From Thermoplasmata archaeon (GTDB lineage: Archaea > Thermoplasmatota > Thermoplasmata > Thermoplasmatales > Aciduliprofundaceae), in the NCBI GenBank assembly GCA_021163705.1, contig JAGGTO010000025.1, positions 1 to 16,627 of the forward strand: DNA of 16,627 nucleotides. Direction: 5' to 3'. The notes beneath the pieces were generated by a model. It made no database searches, was not told where the DNA came from, and saw only the letters and a program-made list of their open reading frames with translations. Positions 13,740 to 16,627 of this stretch are shown here, piece after piece (within the stretch, counting starts at the first letter, position 1; each line of letters starts with the position of its first letter). A program made the position numbers and the translations under genes.

Positions 13740-14488
13740 AGAGGAACCCTTCTTCCCGCCCTATCTCGCGTGTATCTACCCAAATCACTCATCTCTATAA
13801 GAATATCCTTTTCAAACACAGGACCATCAACGCATACCCTGTATCCATTTATGCTGCAAGAATCACATATTCCAATTCCGCATTTCATCAACCTTTCAAG
13901 AGATGCCTGTATATCCAACCCTCTCTCTATTGCAATATCTATGAGCTTTCTCATCATGAGTTCTGGACCGCATGTGTAGATAATTTCATACTCGTTCTCT
14001 TCCAACAATCTTTCTACAAGCTCATGAGCAAAACCCCGAAATCCTTCACTCCCATCATCCGTGGCAATATAAACTCTTCTATTCTTAAATCTCCGCTTGA
14101 AAAGCAACTCCTCCTTTGTTCTCGCCGCTATTACCACATCCCCCCTCATTCTCTCAATTAAGGGTGCGAGGGTGGCCATACCGCTACCTCCTCCAACAAA
14201 GAGAGCTTTCTTATTCTTTTCCACGAATCCCCTTCCATAAGGTCCGCGAATCCATAATCTATCACCCTCACTTAAACTATGCATTTTTCTGGTGCCCTCT
14301 CCTACCAGTTTCACACTAAAGGCCTTTCTCTCTCCTATATACGAAATACTCATTGGGAACTCATCCACTCCCGGAAGCCATATCATGTAGAACTGCCCAG
14401 GAGATGGTTGTGTTTCATCCCTGAAAAAGAAGGTTTTAATCGTGGGTGTTTCCTTAATTATTTCTTCAATTTCCACTACCCTATACAT
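13736..14488 (-). CDS. pyrK: Dihydroorotate dehydrogenase B, electron-transfer subunit PyrK
   Basis: PyrK passes electrons from the FMN of PyrD through a [2Fe-2S] cluster and FAD to NAD+ in pyrimidine synthesis. The 250-residue protein has a ferredoxin-reductase beta-barrel FAD domain (about 1-90, FPMSISY at 44-50) and a nucleotide-binding domain with VGGGSGMATLAPL (98-110). The C-terminal cluster ligands are C203, C208, C211 and C219 (MKCGIGICDSCSINGYRVC). ATG 14488 is one base from the pyrD stop and follows AGGTGAGG with a short spacer. Its stop overlaps the ABC ATPase start, an unusual partner for PyrK. Confidence 0.95.
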   Translation of the reverse strand: MYRVVEIEEIIKETPTIKTFFFRDETQPSPGQFYMIWLPGVDEFPMSISYIGERKAFSVKLVGEGTRKMHSLSEGDRLWIRGPYGRGFVEKNKKALFVGGGSGMATLAPLIERMRGDVVIAARTKEELLFKRRFKNRRVYIATDDGSEGFRGFAHELVERLLEENEYEIIYTCGPELMMRKLIDIAIERGLDIQASLERLMKCGIGICDSCSINGYRVCVDGPVFEKDILIEMSDLGRYTRDRAGRRVPL

Positions 14489-14489
14489 C

Positions 14490-15389
14490 TTACCTCACCT
14501 GCGCTATGCCAACAAGCTCCTCTATTTTTTCATATCCATGCTTCTTCATCCAATCCTCCATTTCACTCGCAATTTCAGAAAAAACATGGATACCACGAAG
14601 ATAAATAGCAGTGCCAATCTCCACCGCGGAAGCTCCAGCCATTATGTACTCTATAACATCTCTGGCATCGATTATTCCACCCACACCTACAATGGGTTTC
14701 TCCACCTCCCTATATACTTCATATACCGCCCTTATTCCTATTGGCTTTATACAAGGCCCAGATAGCCCCCCAAATATATTACTCAAAACTGGAAGCTTTG
14801 CCTCTATATCAATTGCCATAGCTCTTACCGTATTTATAAGAACCAGAGCATCAGAGTCACTTGCCGCTTTTGCAATCTCCACTATATTATGGGTGTTGGG
14901 CGTCAGTTTCGCCCAAACAGGAATATTCACTTTCCTCTTTACCTCCTTTACAATCTCTTCCACAAGAGCTGCATCTACACCTATCTCCATCCCGTAACCC
15001 CTTGCATGAGGACAGGAAAGATTTAACTCCACGGCATCCACGCCATATTCCTCCATTTTTCTTGCAAGATAGGCAAATTCCTCTGCATCTTTTCCAAAAA
15101 CACTTCCTATAACAGGTACACCTCCTCTCTTGGCAATCTTTATCTCCTCTCCATAATTTTCAATTCCCGGATTCGCCAGACCTATAGCATTAAGCAATCC
15201 ATATGATAGCTCGTATATCACCGGATTTTCATATCCTTCCCTGGGTTCCATACCTATGGATTTTGTAACAACACCTCCTGCACCATGCTTTATGACCTGA
15301 AGCATACTCTCCCCACTTTCGTCAAGAATTCCCGATGCAAGAAGAAGAGGATTTCGAAATCTTAGGTCATTTATAGCAACAGATAGCAT
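14490..15389 (-). CDS. pyrD: Dihydroorotate dehydrogenase B, catalytic subunit PyrD (class 1B)
   Basis: Oxidises dihydroorotate to orotate, the fourth step of de novo UMP synthesis, in the cytosol with PyrK. The 299-residue TIM-barrel protein shows K43 in VVTKSIGMEPREGYENP, the FMN/substrate segment NLSCPHARGYG with C126 as the likely catalytic base, INTVRAMAID, IFGGLSGPCIKPI, and the C-terminal FMN-phosphate segment VGVGGIIDARDV. A Cys base and the adjacent pyrK identify the NAD-linked class 1B form. The frame extends upstream to 15428, but that lies inside pncC. ATG 15389 is about 23 bases from a TATA-like box that fills the 28-base gap, so an internal leaderless promoter is likely. Confidence 0.96.
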   Translation of the reverse strand: MLSVAINDLRFRNPLLLASGILDESGESMLQVIKHGAGGVVTKSIGMEPREGYENPVIYELSYGLLNAIGLANPGIENYGEEIKIAKRGGVPVIGSVFGKDAEEFAYLARKMEEYGVDAVELNLSCPHARGYGMEIGVDAALVEEIVKEVKRKVNIPVWAKLTPNTHNIVEIAKAASDSDALVLINTVRAMAIDIEAKLPVLSNIFGGLSGPCIKPIGIRAVYEVYREVEKPIVGVGGIIDARDVIEYIMAGASAVEIGTAIYLRGIHVFSEIASEMEDWMKKHGYEKIEELVGIAQVR

Positions 15390-15407
15390 AAAAGTATAAT
15401 GACGGGC

Positions 15408-15417
15408 ATATATTAAA
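15408..15417 (-). promoter_or_regulatory. TATA-like box of pyrD inside the nadM-pyrK run
   Basis: TTTAATATAT on the minus strand, immediately after the pncC stop and centred about 23 bases before ATG 15389. It suggests pyrD-pyrK-ABC genes can be transcribed independently of nadM-pncC. pyrD lacks a Shine-Dalgarno sequence, in agreement with a leaderless start. Confidence 0.5.
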
Positions 15418-15897
15418 TCATTTCTCACTCTCCATCTTAATATACTCTAAAGCATCCTGCATAGCTCTCGTTGCAATTTTTTCCTTTATCTCTTCTCTGC
15501 TTCCTGAGAGAACATAACGCATAACATTATGATAATAAGGTGTTGAGATCCCTATATACACGAGCCCCACAGGTTTCTCTCTACTTCCACCTCCCGGCCC
15601 AGCAATGCCCGTTGTGGAAATGGCCACATCACTTCCAAATAAATTTTTTACACCCACCATCATCTCCTCCGCACACCGGGAGCTCACTGCACCATCCCTC
15701 ATAAGAACTTCATTGGACACTCCCAGAATCTTGGTTTTTGCCTCATTGCTGTATGCCACAATTCCTCCCAAAAAATATTCTGAGGATCCAGGAACATTTG
15801 TAATTCTATGAGCAATAAGTCCACCTGTGCAGGATTCTGCAACTGCTATTTTCCATCCCCTTCTTCGCAATATCTCTCCAAGTACTTTTTCAATCAT
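15418..15897 (-). CDS. pncC: Nicotinamide-nucleotide amidohydrolase (CinA C-terminal domain type)
   Basis: Hydrolyses NMN to nicotinate mononucleotide and ammonia, returning NMN to the deamidated NAD pathway. The 159-residue protein is the stand-alone CinA C-terminal domain. It has the nucleophile Ser in VAESCTGGLIAHRIT (S22), GGIVAYSNEAKTKILGV, AVSSRCAEEM and the glycine-rich ISTTGIAGPGGGS loop. The N-terminal COG1058 domain of full CinA is absent, as usual for PncC. ATG 15897 overlaps the nadM stop as ATGA and follows a GATGAGG-like site, so the two NMN enzymes should be made together. Confidence 0.92.
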   Translation of the reverse strand: MIEKVLGEILRRRGWKIAVAESCTGGLIAHRITNVPGSSEYFLGGIVAYSNEAKTKILGVSNEVLMRDGAVSSRCAEEMMVGVKNLFGSDVAISTTGIAGPGGGSREKPVGLVYIGISTPYYHNVMRYVLSGSREEIKEKIATRAMQDALEYIKMESEK

Positions 15898-16406
15898 TCC
15901 TCATCACTTAACGCCAATTCCCTCAACCTTGTTATACCATCGATCTCCTTTATGGTTTCAACCACAGGCTCAGGAACTAAATGCTCCCAAGGTTTTCCAA
16001 GTATTATTCTTCTGCGGATTTCCTTTCCCGAATATTTTATCCTATCATAGAAAGGTGGGACCTCTACCTTGTACCCCCTCTCTCTAAAAAGTCTCTTTGT
16101 TAAAGGATTGTTTGCAAAAACTACATCAAATGGTGGTGCTATAGCCTCCACATGCGCAACCCATATAGCATTCCTATGCAAATCCTCTATAGGCACAAGA
16201 TAGTAGCGATGTATGTTTTCTGCCTCCAGGCTTCGGGAAATCATGAGATGTCTCTCCCCCGCAGTGAAGGGATTATCCAGGGTATGGGAATACTGGGCAC
16301 TGCCTATGCCAATAATCACTGCTTCATACTTTGAAATTATATACTTGATAACATTCAGATGCCCCTTATGGAAGGGCTGAAATCTTCCAATCACCAGTGC
16401 ACGCAT
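15894..16406 (-). CDS. nadM: Archaeal nicotinamide-nucleotide adenylyltransferase
   Basis: Transfers AMP from ATP to NMN (and commonly to nicotinate mononucleotide) to form NAD or its deamido form. The 170-residue protein has the nucleotidyltransferase signature GRFQPFHKGH (7-16) with H13 and H16, GIGSAQYSHTLDNPFTAGER (34-53), and the C-terminal phosphate-binding SGKEIRRR (126-133) in place of the usual SxTxxR. It is typical of the archaeal NadM family in length and motifs. ATG 16406 is about 25 bases from a TATA-like box, so it probably leads a leaderless transcript that includes pncC. Confidence 0.95.
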   Translation of the reverse strand: MRALVIGRFQPFHKGHLNVIKYIISKYEAVIIGIGSAQYSHTLDNPFTAGERHLMISRSLEAENIHRYYLVPIEDLHRNAIWVAHVEAIAPPFDVVFANNPLTKRLFRERGYKVEVPPFYDRIKYSGKEIRRRIILGKPWEHLVPEPVVETIKEIDGITRLRELALSDEE

Positions 16407-16427
16407 ATTTCATTAATAGGTTACTAC

Positions 16428-16434
16428 AATTAAA
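16428..16434 (-). promoter_or_regulatory. TATA-like box of nadM-pncC
   Basis: TTTAATT on the minus strand (context AAGTTTAATTG), centred about 25 bases before ATG 16406, in the 96-base divergent gap shared with rpe. Confidence 0.5.
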
Positions 16435-16474
16435 CTTTTTCCAAAATTTCATCCAAAACCAAGAGAAAAAGAAA

Positions 16475-16481
16475 GATATAG
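16475..16481 (+). promoter_or_regulatory. TATA-like box of rpe
   Basis: GATATAG in the context AAAGATATAGAA, preceded by purines, centred about 25 bases before ATG 16503. No Shine-Dalgarno sequence lies between, so a leaderless start is likely. Confidence 0.5.
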
Positions 16482-16502
16482 AACGAGTGATTTACGGCAC
16501 AT

Positions 16503-16627
16503 ATGGTAAAAATTTCTCCCTCAATACTTTCGGCCGATTTCTCAAGACTATGTGATGAGTTGAGAAGATGTGAAAAAGGTGGGGCAGATGTTATACATCT
16601 CGATGTCATGGATGGCCATTTCGTTCC
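16503..16627 (+). CDS. rpe: Ribulose-phosphate 3-epimerase, N-terminal part (3' truncated by window edge)
   Basis: Interconverts ribulose 5-phosphate and xylulose 5-phosphate in pentose metabolism. Only 41 codons are present, but they are diagnostic: ISPSILSADFSRL at the first beta-strand, GGADVIHLDVMDGHFVP at the second. The His and Asp of HLD supply metal ligands, and the MDG segment is conserved across the family. ATG 16503 begins the family's usual N-terminus and is correctly spaced from a TATA-like box. The rest of the gene lies beyond the window. Other phosphate-binding TIM-barrel enzymes are possible in principle, but the opening motif is specific. Confidence 0.9.
   Translation, partial: MVKISPSILSADFSRLCDELRRCEKGGADVIHLDVMDGHFV

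Noticed and set aside
15390..15428. Upstream extension of PyrD to an ATG inside pncC
   Set aside because: The added 13 residues do not match the family N-terminus, and the predicted promoter lies between that start and ATG 15389.
16407..16502. Possible small RNA in the divergent nadM-rpe gap
   Set aside because: The gap holds two back-to-back promoters and A-rich sequence; no hairpin, tRNA-like or C/D box pattern was seen.

Overview
The window reads as a euryarchaeal chromosome segment with a modest G+C content and very dense coding. The archaeal assignment rests on four genes: the small subunit of family D DNA polymerase, transcription factor B, a Gar1-like H/ACA protein and a RaSEA-type archaeosine enzyme. 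A bacterial-type GyrA lies beside them. That combination, with many apparently leaderless genes, fits the Thermoplasmata lineage; an Aciduliprofundum/DHVE2-like organism is my best guess. This is inference from content, not from a search. I see no rRNA, tRNA, CRISPR array, insertion sequence or pseudogene, and no gene-free stretch longer than about 120 bases.

Layout. 1-111: probable 3' end of an unidentified + strand gene. 92-1462 (-): DP1. 1563-3218 (+): M28/DUF4910-like metallopeptidase. 3211-3693 (-): dCMP deaminase. 3808-4961 (+): gar1-tfb pair. 5052-7421 (+): gyrA. 7416-8426 (-): RaSEA. 8468-11052 (-): four-gene anaerobe-type Fe-S operon, comprising a NifX/orange-protein-like protein with a Gly/Arg/Met tail, two MinD-type ATPases with inserted ferredoxin domains, and a small unknown protein. 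11163-11720 (+): exported, membrane-anchored protein with an EF-hand. 11717-16406 (-): six-gene run nadM, pncC, pyrD, pyrK, ABC ATPase, 12-TM permease. 16503-end (+): start of ribulose-phosphate 3-epimerase.

How the genes work together. Information processing clusters on the left: replication, initiation, supercoiling and RNA modification. The central operon looks like a metal-cluster assembly module of the kind described around the Desulfovibrio orange protein. The right-hand run puts NMN deamidation and adenylylation (PncC, NadM) upstream of the NAD-linked dihydroorotate dehydrogenase (PyrD-PyrK), with an ABC exporter-like pair translationally coupled to the end.

Expression signals are unusually regular. 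Genes that begin a transcript carry an AT-rich TATA-like box centred about 23-30 bases before the start codon, which implies leaderless mRNAs. gyrA is the clear exception, with a short leader and a GAGGTG ribosome binding site. Several genes inside operons instead have a good Shine-Dalgarno sequence or a 4-base ATGA overlap. Every convergent gene pair overlaps at its 3' ends.
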